A DNA stretch of 64,000 nucleotides, taken from contig NTLF01000017.1 of the NCBI GenBank assembly GCA_002631855.1, positions 620,001 to 684,000 on the forward strand, in the 5' to 3' direction. Source of the stretch: Zunongwangia sp. ESRF-bin46. Lineage in GTDB: Bacteria > Bacteroidota > Bacteroidia > Flavobacteriales > Flavobacteriaceae. The stretch's first letter is position 1; each line of letters starts with the position of its first letter. Both the position numbers and the translations under genes were made by a program. Of the stretch, positions 57,017 through 64,000 are shown piece by piece. A model generated the notes under the pieces. That model was not told where the DNA came from. It ran no database searches and worked only from the letters and a program-made list of their open reading frames with translations.

Positions 57017-57874
57017 CTACTTACTTTTTCTGCATAAAAGTATTCGGTCTTTTCCTCTAAAATCTTTTCTTAATTCAATATTTGGGTAGCCTTCTTGTTT
57101 TAAAGAATCTATTAATTCTTTACTAAGGTACTCATTTATCTCGAAGTACAGTTTTCCGTTTGGCTTTAAGTAACGCAACGAAAGCCTTGCTATAGTTCGG
57201 TAAAATAACAATGGGTCTGAATTACTTACAAATAATGCCGATGCAGGTTCATGGTCTAAAACATTACTTTGCATCTCTAATTTTTCTAATTCACGAACAT
57301 ATGGTGGGTTTGAAACAATCACATCGTATTGCTGCGGAAGGGTTCCCACTTTTAAAATATCTTTTTGAAAAAATTGAACCGTAACATTGTTTAGCTTTGC
57401 ATTTTCCTCGGCAGTTTTCAATGCTTCAAATGAATAATCTAATGCCGAAACAGTTGCACTCGTGAGGTTTTTTGCCAACGAAATAGCAATACAACCCGAA
57501 CCGGTGCCTATATCCAAAATACTATAATTACTTCTTTTTTCTGAAACAGAATCTTCTATAATCCAGTCAACCAACTCTTCAGTTTCGGGGCGAGGGATTA
57601 ATGTGTTTTTATTTACGTTAAAGGTAAGACTATAAAACTCGGTGTCGCCCACAATATATTGTATAGGCTCCTGTTTTTTGAGTCTCGCTAAAGCAGTTTC
57701 AAACTTTTTCAGAATAGTTGAATCAATTTCTTTATCAGCTTCGAGTGTTATTTGTACGCGAGCAAGATTCAGGTATTTTTCAGAAAGAATAGAAAAGAAC
57801 GATTGTATTTCTTCTGAAGGGTAAACTTCTGAAAGCGTTTCGGTAAAATTATGTTTTAGTTCTTTTAATTTCAT
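57017..57874 (-). CDS. prmC: Protein-(glutamine-N5) methyltransferase, release factor-specific
   Basis: 285 residues. SAM-binding LDIGTGSGCIAISLAK and the catalytic NPPY in VIVSNPPYVRE, with RPETEELVDWII upstream, define PrmC, which methylates the GGQ glutamine of release factors 1 and 2. The N-terminal helical domain is present. The gene follows the GNAT gene by 9 nt. Confidence 0.95.
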   Translation of the reverse strand: MKLKELKHNFTETLSEVYPSEEIQSFFSILSEKYLNLARVQITLEADKEIDSTILKKFETALARLKKQEPIQYIVGDTEFYSLTFNVNKNTLIPRPETEELVDWIIEDSVSEKRSNYSILDIGTGSGCIAISLAKNLTSATVSALDYSFEALKTAEENAKLNNVTVQFFQKDILKVGTLPQQYDVIVSNPPYVRELEKLEMQSNVLDHEPASALFVSNSDPLLFYRTIARLSLRYLKPNGKLYFEINEYLSKELIDSLKQEGYPNIELRKDFRGKDRILLCRKSK

Positions 57875-57883
57875 CTTTAAATA

Positions 57884-58369
57884 CTAAAGTTTCATCAACA
57901 TATGAACCGGACAAGAATGGTGACCAGTATCTCCCAAAGGACCGTCTAAAAACTCAAAACCAACACTTTTATATAGCTTTTGGGCAGCTGTCATATTTGG
58001 CATGGTTTCAATGTAACATTTTTCAAAATTGAATTCGCGTGCTTTTACTAAACACATTTTTATCATCGTTGCGCCTATGCCTTTTCCTCTTGCTTCAGGC
58101 AAAAAGTACATTTTCTGTAGTTCACATACATTACCCTCATAATTATCGAGTTTTGCAATGCCGGCCCCTCCAATTACAGTTCCGTTTACTTCCACCACAA
58201 AGTAGCAAGCCTTTTCTTTATCATACGCTTCAAACATATAATCTAACGCTTTATCTTCGTAGGCCGTTCCAGTTTTTGGAATATTCATATCTTCAAAAAC
58301 AGAACGTATTACCTTGGCAATTTGAGGATTGTCTTTCTTTTCAATAAGACGAATAATAGGTGTGTTCAT
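57884..58369 (-). CDS. GNAT-family N-acetyltransferase
   Basis: 161 residues from MNTPIIRLIEKKD (start codon 58367-58369; the frame to 58423 would run over the divergent ribD start). The acetyl-CoA loop PEARGKGIGATMIKMC and the C-terminal NMTAAQKLYKSVGFEF match the GNAT fold. Acceptor unknown. Only 27 bp separate it from the divergent ribD gene. Confidence 0.88.
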   Translation of the reverse strand: MNTPIIRLIEKKDNPQIAKVIRSVFEDMNIPKTGTAYEDKALDYMFEAYDKEKACYFVVEVNGTVIGGAGIAKLDNYEGNVCELQKMYFLPEARGKGIGATMIKMCLVKAREFNFEKCYIETMPNMTAAQKLYKSVGFEFLDGPLGDTGHHSCPVHMLMKL

Positions 58370-58396
58370 GTAAGCAATTCCTTGTATTTTTACTGC

Positions 58397-59479
58397 GTGA
58401 AGGTACATGAAAAATATATGCAACGCTGCATCGATTTGGCCAAAAACGGACTGGGAACCACCTACCCAAACCCGCTAGTAGGAAGCGTTATTGTTCACAA
58501 TCAGTCAATTATAGGCGAAGGTTGGCATTACAAAGCCGGAGAACCGCATGCCGAAGTGAATGCCATAAATAGTGTTGCTGATAAAGATTTTTTGAAAGAA
58601 GCTACCATATATGTAAGCTTGGAACCCTGTAGCCATTTTGGAAAAACACCCCCTTGTGCAGACTTAATTATAGCGAACGGAATAAAAAGTGTGGTAGTTG
58701 GCAGCACCGACCCCAACCCCAAAGTATCTGGAAATGGAATAAAAAAACTAATAGAGGCTGGTTGCAATGTGACTGTTGGAATTTTGGAAAGTGATTGTAT
58801 TCATCTAAACAAACGCTTTTTCACGTTTCATAATAAAAAACGCCCTTATATTATTTTAAAATGGGCACAGACAAAAGATGGTTTTATTGCGCCTGCTGAA
58901 ATATCAACTCGTTCAAAAAATATTACAGAGCAACAACCCGTTTGGATTACCAATACCTATTCGCGCCATCGGACTCATAAATTACGAGCAGAAGAACAGG
59001 CTATTTTAGTAGGGACCAATACTGTTTTAAAAGATAATCCTAGTTTAACTACACGTGATTGGAAAGGCAATTCCCCTACTCGAATTGTTATCGACAGAAA
59101 ATTGAAAATTCCTTCGGAAGCTTCCGTATTGGATGGAAGTGCCAAAACTATTATCCTTACTGAAAAAGCACAACAAGCTTCTGGTAACACATGTTATGAA
59201 GTTATTGATTTTCAGAAAAGCATAGCACAACAAATTTGTAGTGTGTTGCATAAACATAATTTACAATCCCTTATTATTGAAGGCGGGGCACAGACGACAA
59301 ACACTTTTATTACCGAAAATATTTGGGACGAAGCACATATATTTACAGGTAATGCTATATTTGAAAACGGTGTAAAAGCACCTAGTTTTTCAGAAGAACA
59401 AAAAGCTAACATTTCTTTACTTTCTGAAGAAAACCTTCAAAACGACACGTTACAATTATTTAAAAACAACGCTACTTGA
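58397..59479 (+). CDS. ribD: Bifunctional riboflavin deaminase/reductase RibD
   Basis: 360 residues from a GTG at 58397-58399 (KVHEKYMQRCIDLAKNGLG); an in-frame ATG at 58322 adds 25 residues unlike RibD and lies inside the divergent GNAT gene, so the GTG is preferred. Deaminase domain with H51 and E53 (PHAEVNA) and zinc ligands C78 and C87 (CSHFGKTPPC). C-terminal reductase domain has RPYIILKWAQTKDGFIA and LIIEGGAQT. It carries out the second and third steps of riboflavin synthesis. Its stop overlaps the start of the EamA gene. Confidence 0.95.
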   Translation: MKVHEKYMQRCIDLAKNGLGTTYPNPLVGSVIVHNQSIIGEGWHYKAGEPHAEVNAINSVADKDFLKEATIYVSLEPCSHFGKTPPCADLIIANGIKSVVVGSTDPNPKVSGNGIKKLIEAGCNVTVGILESDCIHLNKRFFTFHNKKRPYIILKWAQTKDGFIAPAEISTRSKNITEQQPVWITNTYSRHRTHKLRAEEQAILVGTNTVLKDNPSLTTRDWKGNSPTRIVIDRKLKIPSEASVLDGSAKTIILTEKAQQASGNTCYEVIDFQKSIAQQICSVLHKHNLQSLIIEGGAQTTNTFITENIWDEAHIFTGNAIFENGVKAPSFSEEQKANISLLSEENLQNDTLQLFKNNAT

Positions 59480-60348
59480 CAGCTCTACTTTTAAGCATTC
59501 TTTCTTCCACTTTAATTTTTGTGGTCTTTAAACTTTTTGATCGGTTTAAAATCAATACACTGCATGCTATTGTGGTAAATTATTTTATTGCCTTTTCGTG
59601 TGGCATGTTTTTTTACAAAGGGGACCTTACATTGGCACACGTACCTGAACAACCTTGGTTTTACTATACCTTAGGACTTGGTGCTTTGTTTATCATTATT
59701 TTCAATTTAATGGCCATTACAACCCAAAAGAGTGGGTTATCAGTAGTTTCAGTAGCTACAAAAATGAGTGTGGTTATTCCTATCGTTTTTGGATTAGTTT
59801 ACTATAAGGAAAGCCTTGGTATTTTAAAGGTTTTAGGAATAATTTTGGCATTGGTTGCCGTGTATTTGGCCTCTATAAAAACCAAGGACGGCATTGCCAT
59901 TCAAAAAAAGAATTTAATCTATCCATTATTGGTTTTTTTAGGTAGTGGTTTTATCGATACGAGTATAAAATATCTGGAAGATACGATGGTTGCTGAAGAT
60001 GAAGTAGCATTATTTTCGGCTATTATTTTTTCAGCAGCTGCAATCATTGGGGTTTTGATTTTAGTAGGTCAAGCAATAAGAGGGACATTTAGATTTCAGT
60101 TTAAAACCATTATTGGTGGTATCGCTTTGGGGTTTGCCAATTATTTTTCAATCTACTATATTATTCAAGCTTTACGAAGTGATATCTTAGAAAGCTCGGG
60201 GGTATTTACGGTTAACAATGTAGCTATTGTCATGCTTTCGACTCTGTTGGGAATTACCTTTTTTAAAGAAAAATTACTTCGGAAAAACTGGATTGGAATT
60301 ATCCTTGCCGTGATCAGTATCTTTTTGGTAGCTTTGGCAAAGTGGTAA
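59476..60348 (+). CDS. EamA/DMT-type membrane transporter
   Basis: 290 residues starting at a TTG (59476-59478) that overlaps the ribD stop by 4 nt. About ten hydrophobic helices, with the two-half symmetry of drug/metabolite transporters (first half ends VVIPIVFGLVYYKESLGILKVLGIILALVAV; second half ends VAIVMLSTLLGITFFKEKL). Substrate unknown; the overlap with ribD does not by itself identify flavin as substrate. Confidence 0.88.
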   Translation: MTALLLSILSSTLIFVVFKLFDRFKINTLHAIVVNYFIAFSCGMFFYKGDLTLAHVPEQPWFYYTLGLGALFIIIFNLMAITTQKSGLSVVSVATKMSVVIPIVFGLVYYKESLGILKVLGIILALVAVYLASIKTKDGIAIQKKNLIYPLLVFLGSGFIDTSIKYLEDTMVAEDEVALFSAIIFSAAAIIGVLILVGQAIRGTFRFQFKTIIGGIALGFANYFSIYYIIQALRSDILESSGVFTVNNVAIVMLSTLLGITFFKEKLLRKNWIGIILAVISIFLVALAKW

Positions 60349-60396
60349 AGTATACCGTAATCAACACATTATAATTTACATTTAAAACACTCGACT

Positions 60397-61014
60397 ATTT
60401 CTTCAGAAAAAGACACATATAAAACCATTACAAAACCTTCAAAAGAAGTCTTATTTAAAGATAGAGGTAGTAAATTTTTCGGCTATGCCTTTCCTGTTAA
60501 AAATGAAACGCAAATTGAAGAACACATAGAAGAACTAAAAAATAAGCATCACAAAGCACGCCACTGGTGCTACGCTTGGCAACTAGGCAAAGAATATGAC
60601 GCTTACCGAGCGAACGATGATGGTGAACCTTCAAACTCTGCCGGAATGCCTATTTACGGACAATTACAATCATTCGATGTAACAAATACTCTAGTTGTGG
60701 TAGTACGTTATTTTGGTGGAACCAAATTAGGTGTCGGCGGTTTAATTCAAGCCTACAAAACAGGGGCGCAGATGGCTTTGGAAAATTCAAACATTGTAAA
60801 AAGAACGATTGATGAAACCTTTCTACTAAAGTTTGAATATCCCGAAATGAATACCGTTATGCGCATTATAAAAGATGAAGACTTGAACATAGTCAATCAA
60901 AAAATGGAGTTGGCTTGTGAGATAGAAATATCAGTACGTCAAAAAGAAGCAGCTCGTATTTTCGAATTATTTGAAAATACATATAAAGTCACCATAAAGA
61001 AATTGGAAGACTAA
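60397..61014 (+). CDS. yigZ: YigZ/IMPACT family protein with no canonical start codon
   Basis: The frame opens after a TAA at 60358-60360 and runs to 61014. There is no ATG, GTG or TTG between that TAA and an internal ATG at 60646, yet the sequence before 60646 clearly encodes conserved family residues (LFKDRGSKFFGYAFPV, KHHKARHWCYAWQLG, YRANDDGEPSNSAG). Later come VVVVRYFGGTKLGVGGLI and the ending VTIKKLED. An ATT at 60397 (MSSEKDTYKTITKPS if read as Met) gives 205 residues, the normal length. IMPACT/YigZ proteins have a regulatory role in translation in eukaryotes; the bacterial role is unclear. The stop overlaps the convergent thioesterase stop by 4 nt. Confidence 0.85.
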   Translation: MSSEKDTYKTITKPSKEVLFKDRGSKFFGYAFPVKNETQIEEHIEELKNKHHKARHWCYAWQLGKEYDAYRANDDGEPSNSAGMPIYGQLQSFDVTNTLVVVVRYFGGTKLGVGGLIQAYKTGAQMALENSNIVKRTIDETFLLKFEYPEMNTVMRIIKDEDLNIVNQKMELACEIEISVRQKEAARIFELFENTYKVTIKKLED

Positions 61015-61415
61015 CTTTTCGTTTCCAATTTTTCCAATAGATAATCTGGAGCCTTTCTTAACTTATTGGTTTTTGTGTCTATAAAAACTAAAGTTGTGGT
61101 TGCTGAAACCAAAAGTTCATTGGCCTCGTTATGGATTTCATATTGAAACTCAATCTTAACCGTCGGCATTTTTTTTAAGGTAGTTGTTACAGTCAATACA
61201 TCATCGTATCGCGCCGGGCGTTTATAATCTACGTTCAAATTAACAACTGGAAGTTGCACGTTATGTTCTTCCATCCATTTATATGAAAAACCCAATTCGC
61301 GAAGCCACTCTGTTCGTCCTTGTTCTAGGTATTGTGCATAGTTGCCGTAATACACCACGCCCATTTGGTCAGTTTCACCATAACGAACACGTATTTTTGT
61401 AAGGGATTTTTTCAT
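61011..61415 (-). CDS. YbgC/FadM-type acyl-CoA thioesterase
   Basis: 134 residues, hotdog fold. VRYGETDQMGVVYYGNYAQYLEQGRTEWLRELG contains the catalytic aspartate and the YGNYxxYLE helix of the 4-hydroxybenzoyl-CoA thioesterase class. It probably hydrolyses short or medium acyl-CoAs. It converges on yigZ with overlapping stop codons. Confidence 0.92.
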   Translation of the reverse strand: MKKSLTKIRVRYGETDQMGVVYYGNYAQYLEQGRTEWLRELGFSYKWMEEHNVQLPVVNLNVDYKRPARYDDVLTVTTTLKKMPTVKIEFQYEIHNEANELLVSATTTLVFIDTKTNKLRKAPDYLLEKLETKS

Positions 61416-61506
61416 AGTTTTATGCCTTTGGTGCCAATCTTTTTTTGTAGTTTTATCGGTAATGGAGTATGCACAAAAAAAACTAAAAATTCAATAGCTT
61501 TTCTAT

Positions 61507-61537
61507 TTTTTTATTCATTTTTTTGTTCACATATTTG
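61507..61537 (+). promoter_or_regulatory. Possible dnaA promoter
   Basis: TTTT (61507-61510), 19 nt, then CATATTTG (61530-61537), one mismatch to TAnnTTTG, and an A-rich leader of about 90 nt to the dnaA start. The -33 match is poor because it sits in a T-rich run. Confidence 0.3.
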
Positions 61538-61631
61538 TACCGTTAAGATACTGAAAAAAACAAACTCTTGTTTTATGCCTCTTAACCACAACCTAAATTA
61601 AATAAACTAATTAATTACTTCAACAGTAACT

Positions 61632-63059
61632 ATGAGCAAAACTGCAAAATCGGTTTGGAACAATTGTTTGTCCTTTATTGAAGATAACATTACTTCGCAG
61701 GCTTATAAAACATGGTTCGAACCTATTAACGCAGTAAAGCTCACAGACAATTCGTTGAGCATACAAGTACCAAGCAAGTTTTTTTACGAATGGCTGGAAG
61801 AACATTACGTAAAGTTGTTGAAAGTTGCCCTTACTAAAGAATTGGGTAAAGATGCCAAATTGGTGTACGTTATTAAAATGGAAAACACCTACGGAAACAA
61901 ACAACCGTTTACCGAAAAAATTCCTAGTTCTAATCGAAGCCATATGCAATCGCAAGAGATTGATGTGCCGGTAAAGAATAAAAGTCCTGAGCTTAAAAAC
62001 CCTTTTATCATTCCTGGGATTCGAAATGTAAAGATTGAGTCGCAATTAAATCCTTCTTACAATTTTGATAATTTTTTGGAAGGTGAGAGCAATCGCTTGG
62101 CACGTTCGGCAGGAATGGCTGTGGCCAACAAACCCGGCGGAACTTCCTTTAACCCATTATTGATTTTTGGAGGTGTTGGTTTAGGGAAAACACACCTTGC
62201 TCATGCCATTGGCGTTGAAATTAAAGATAAGTATCCAGAAAAAACGGTTTTATACATTTCTGCTGAAAAGTTTACGCAACAGTATATTGAGTCAGTAAAA
62301 AAGAACAACCGAAACGATTTTATACATTTCTATCAAATTATCGATGTATTAATTGTGGATGACATTCAACTGTTATCTGGTAAAGCTGGAACTCAGGATG
62401 TGTTCTTCCATATTTTCAACCATTTGCACCAAAATGGAAAGCAGGTTATTTTAACCAGCGACAAAGCACCGGTTGATATGATGGATATTGAGCAACGTTT
62501 ACTCTCTCGTTTTAAGTGGGGATTGTCGGCAGAGTTAAATCACCCAGACTACGATACACGCGTTGCGATTATTAAAAATAAATTATACCGTGATGGTGTA
62601 GAAATGCCAGAAGATATTATTGAGTTTTTGGCAAACAACATCAAAACTAATATTCGTGAACTAGAAGGTGCTATCATCTCATTGATTGCCCATTCTTCTT
62701 TCAATAAAAAGGATATCACAATCGATCTTGCTAAAAAGATTGTTGACAACTACGTAAAGCATACTAAGCGAGAAGTTTCAATTGATTACATTCAGAAAAT
62801 TGTAAGTGAATATTTCCAAATGGATGTAGATACACTTCAGTCAAAAACCCGAAAGCGTCATATTGTGCAAGCCCGTCAATTAGCGATGTTCTTTGCTAAA
62901 AAATTAACTAAGGCTTCTCTAGCTTCTATAGGTTCACAAATTGGGCAACGTGATCATGCTACTGTTTTACACGCTTGTAAAACGGTTGATAATTTATCGA
63001 GTACCGATAAACAATTCAGAAAATATGTTGAAGACCTCAACAAAAAACTAACCCTATAA
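61632..63059 (+). CDS. dnaA: Chromosomal replication initiator DnaA
   Basis: 475 residues in the usual four-domain order: N-terminal DnaB-interaction domain (VWNNCLSFIEDNITSQAYKTWF), linker, AAA+ with Walker A GGVGLGKTH at 180-188 and Walker B VLIVDDIQLL, and a C-terminal DNA-binding domain with the DnaA-box signature IGQRDHATVLHACKTV. It initiates replication at oriC. No cluster of TTATCCACA boxes was seen in the flanks, so the origin may be elsewhere. Confidence 0.98.
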   Translation: MSKTAKSVWNNCLSFIEDNITSQAYKTWFEPINAVKLTDNSLSIQVPSKFFYEWLEEHYVKLLKVALTKELGKDAKLVYVIKMENTYGNKQPFTEKIPSSNRSHMQSQEIDVPVKNKSPELKNPFIIPGIRNVKIESQLNPSYNFDNFLEGESNRLARSAGMAVANKPGGTSFNPLLIFGGVGLGKTHLAHAIGVEIKDKYPEKTVLYISAEKFTQQYIESVKKNNRNDFIHFYQIIDVLIVDDIQLLSGKAGTQDVFFHIFNHLHQNGKQVILTSDKAPVDMMDIEQRLLSRFKWGLSAELNHPDYDTRVAIIKNKLYRDGVEMPEDIIEFLANNIKTNIRELEGAIISLIAHSSFNKKDITIDLAKKIVDNYVKHTKREVSIDYIQKIVSEYFQMDVDTLQSKTRKRHIVQARQLAMFFAKKLTKASLASIGSQIGQRDHATVLHACKTVDNLSSTDKQFRKYVEDLNKKLTL

Positions 63060-63065
63060 TATTTC

Positions 63066-63090
63066 AATCCAGCCCAACAGCTGGATTTTT
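63066..63090 (+). terminator. dnaA terminator
   Basis: The 8-bp stem AATCCAGC (63066-63073) / GCTGGATT (63080-63087) with a T tract lies directly after the dnaA stop. Confidence 0.8.
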
Positions 63091-63170
63091 AACATCATCC
63101 TAACTCACTTTCAAATTCGAATCATTTATTTTCGTTTGTAGTTAATAAACTGATTAAATTTTCAGAAATA

Positions 63171-63623
63171 ATGAAAACAAAAGTATTAATGGTCTGCTTA
63201 GGTAATATTTGCCGCTCCCCTTTAGCCGAAGGCCTTTTAAAATCTAAAGTAGACACATCTAACATTTATGTAACCTCTGCTGGAACCGGCCATTGGCACG
63301 TAGGCGATCAACCCGACCCCAGAAGTATTGCTGTTGCAAAGAAAAATGGCTTAAATATAACCGATCAAAGAGGAAGACAGTTTAAAGCTGAAGATTTTAA
63401 TGAGTTTGATTATATTTTTGTGATGGACAATTCTAACAAAGAAAATGTCTTGAAACTTGCCAAAACAGAAAAAGATAAAGCAAAAGTACAATTAATACTA
63501 GATGAAATTTTTCCAGGTGAAAATGTAGACGTACCAGACCCATATTATGGTGGGGATAGCGGCTTTGATAATGTGTATGATATACTAAATGAAGCCTGTG
63601 AAAAAATAGCAAACCGTATTTAA
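63171..63623 (+). CDS. Low molecular weight protein-tyrosine phosphatase
   Basis: 150 residues. P-loop signature CLGNICRS with catalytic C9 and R15 and the following SPLAEG; the acid loop DPYYGG near the C-terminus supplies the general-acid aspartate. It dephosphorylates protein tyrosine or arginine residues. The dnaA-LMW-phosphatase order is common in flavobacteria. A TTCGTTTG box (63131-63138) lies 33 nt upstream of the start. Confidence 0.95.
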   Translation: MKTKVLMVCLGNICRSPLAEGLLKSKVDTSNIYVTSAGTGHWHVGDQPDPRSIAVAKKNGLNITDQRGRQFKAEDFNEFDYIFVMDNSNKENVLKLAKTEKDKAKVQLILDEIFPGENVDVPDPYYGGDSGFDNVYDILNEACEKIANRI

Positions 63624-63661
63624 CACGATTAATTAAATGGTTTTCGTTATTTTAGTGAAAA

Positions 63662-64000
63662 ATGAAAGCCATGAAAAACTTTATCCCTTACCTCCTCCTA
63701 TTTCTTTTTATTGCACAAATTAATGCTCAAGAAGTTACTATTGAACTATTTAAAGATGGATTCAATAGCCCCGTAAATCTACAACACGCTGGCGACAATC
63801 GTTTATTTGTTGTAGAACAAAATGGAATTATTAAAATCTTAAACCCTGATGGAACAGTAAACACTACACCTTTCCTGGATATTTCACCTCAAGTATCATG
63901 TTGTGGTGAACGTGGGCTTTTAGGCCTTGCTTTTCATCCCGATTATCAAAACAATGGATACTTCTATGTAAATTACACCAATAATAGTGGAGATACTCAG
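63662..64000 (+). CDS. PQQ-dependent sugar dehydrogenase, 3' end cut by window
   Basis: From the ATG at 63662 the frame stays open to the window end (113 residues). A signal peptide (YLLLFLFIAQINAQ) is followed by VEQNGIIKILNPDGTVNTTPFLDIS and CCGERGLLGLAFHPDYQNNGYFYVNYT. This is the characteristic first propeller blades of the glucose/sorbosone dehydrogenase family (soluble PQQ quinoproteins, periplasmic). The catalytic histidine and the rest of the propeller lie outside the window, and a T9SS sorting domain at the end is possible but not visible. Confidence 0.85.
   Translation, partial: MKAMKNFIPYLLLFLFIAQINAQEVTIELFKDGFNSPVNLQHAGDNRLFVVEQNGIIKILNPDGTVNTTPFLDISPQVSCCGERGLLGLAFHPDYQNNGYFYVNYTNNSGDTQ

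Noticed and set aside
58322-58396. ATG at 58322 as ribD start
   Set aside because: The added residues are unlike RibD and overlap the divergent GNAT coding sequence; GTG at 58397 fits the family N-terminus.
60646-61014. yigZ starting at ATG 60646
   Set aside because: This would remove conserved N-terminal motifs that are clearly encoded just upstream in the same frame.
61416-61631. oriC in front of dnaA
   Set aside because: No TTATCCACA-like boxes or AT-rich unwinding repeats beyond the general composition were seen in this region or just after dnaA.

Overview
The window is AT-rich DNA from a marine-type member of the Flavobacteriaceae (Bacteroidota). Evidence for this: five proteins ending in type IX secretion system (T9SS) type A sorting domains, a PorD/DUF4835 gene, the bamD-rpoZ-coaBC-porD-recN block, an RprX/RprY-like two-component pair, head-GIN and PspC proteins, a DUF6090 protein, and promoters of the TTTG / TAnnTTTG type. 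No rRNA, tRNA, CRISPR, insertion sequence or prophage was recognised. Both ends cut genes: a thioredoxin-fold protein at the left edge and a PQQ-type sugar dehydrogenase at the right edge.

Layout. 1-8 kb: a thioredoxin-like protein, transaldolase, a short-chain dehydrogenase, a LytTR response regulator, and a five-gene envelope operon (DUF4870, a 56-residue small protein, PadR, PspC, head-GIN). 8-27 kb: a minus-strand region of surface proteins and membrane-anchored TPR regulators. It holds a 1.3k-residue FN3 adhesin behind a TPR protein and a TPR-AraC regulator. It also holds two paralogous copies of a two-gene unit, a TPR-TM-LuxR-type regulator followed by a sortilin-like beta-propeller T9SS cargo. 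One cargo copy is interrupted by a single in-frame TGA. Trx reductase, a small membrane methyltransferase-like protein and a SpoIIAA-like protein lie among them. 27-30 kb: a secreted protein, a DinB protein and a DUF4382 lipoprotein, then about 0.8 kb without a convincing gene. 30.4-35.8 kb: an accessory, all plus-strand run of unrelated genes (unknowns, an alpha/beta hydrolase, DUF6090, a Tat-type intradiol dioxygenase). Most are followed within 6-14 nt of the stop codon by a similar ACAACA..GTATAA element. 35.8-64 kb: core genes, including a K+ channel, miaA, rprXY-like, coaE, ybbR, a GT2, a P-domain T9SS protein, fabI, recN, porD, coaBC, rpoZ, bamD, dapA, ligA, aquaporin, a LOG-family protein, prmC, ribD, yigZ, a thioesterase, dnaA and a low-molecular-weight tyrosine phosphatase.

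The most interesting points are four. (1) The duplicated regulator-cargo unit; the two regulators have almost identical recognition helices, and helically phased GTGACA(TG) sites lie in front of both cargo genes. (2) The cassette-like array with repeated post-stop elements. (3) The single TGA that separates a T9SS cargo from its sorting signal. (4) A complete yigZ gene with no ATG, GTG or TTG at its N-terminus. All homology statements are by recognition of sequence features; no searches were run.
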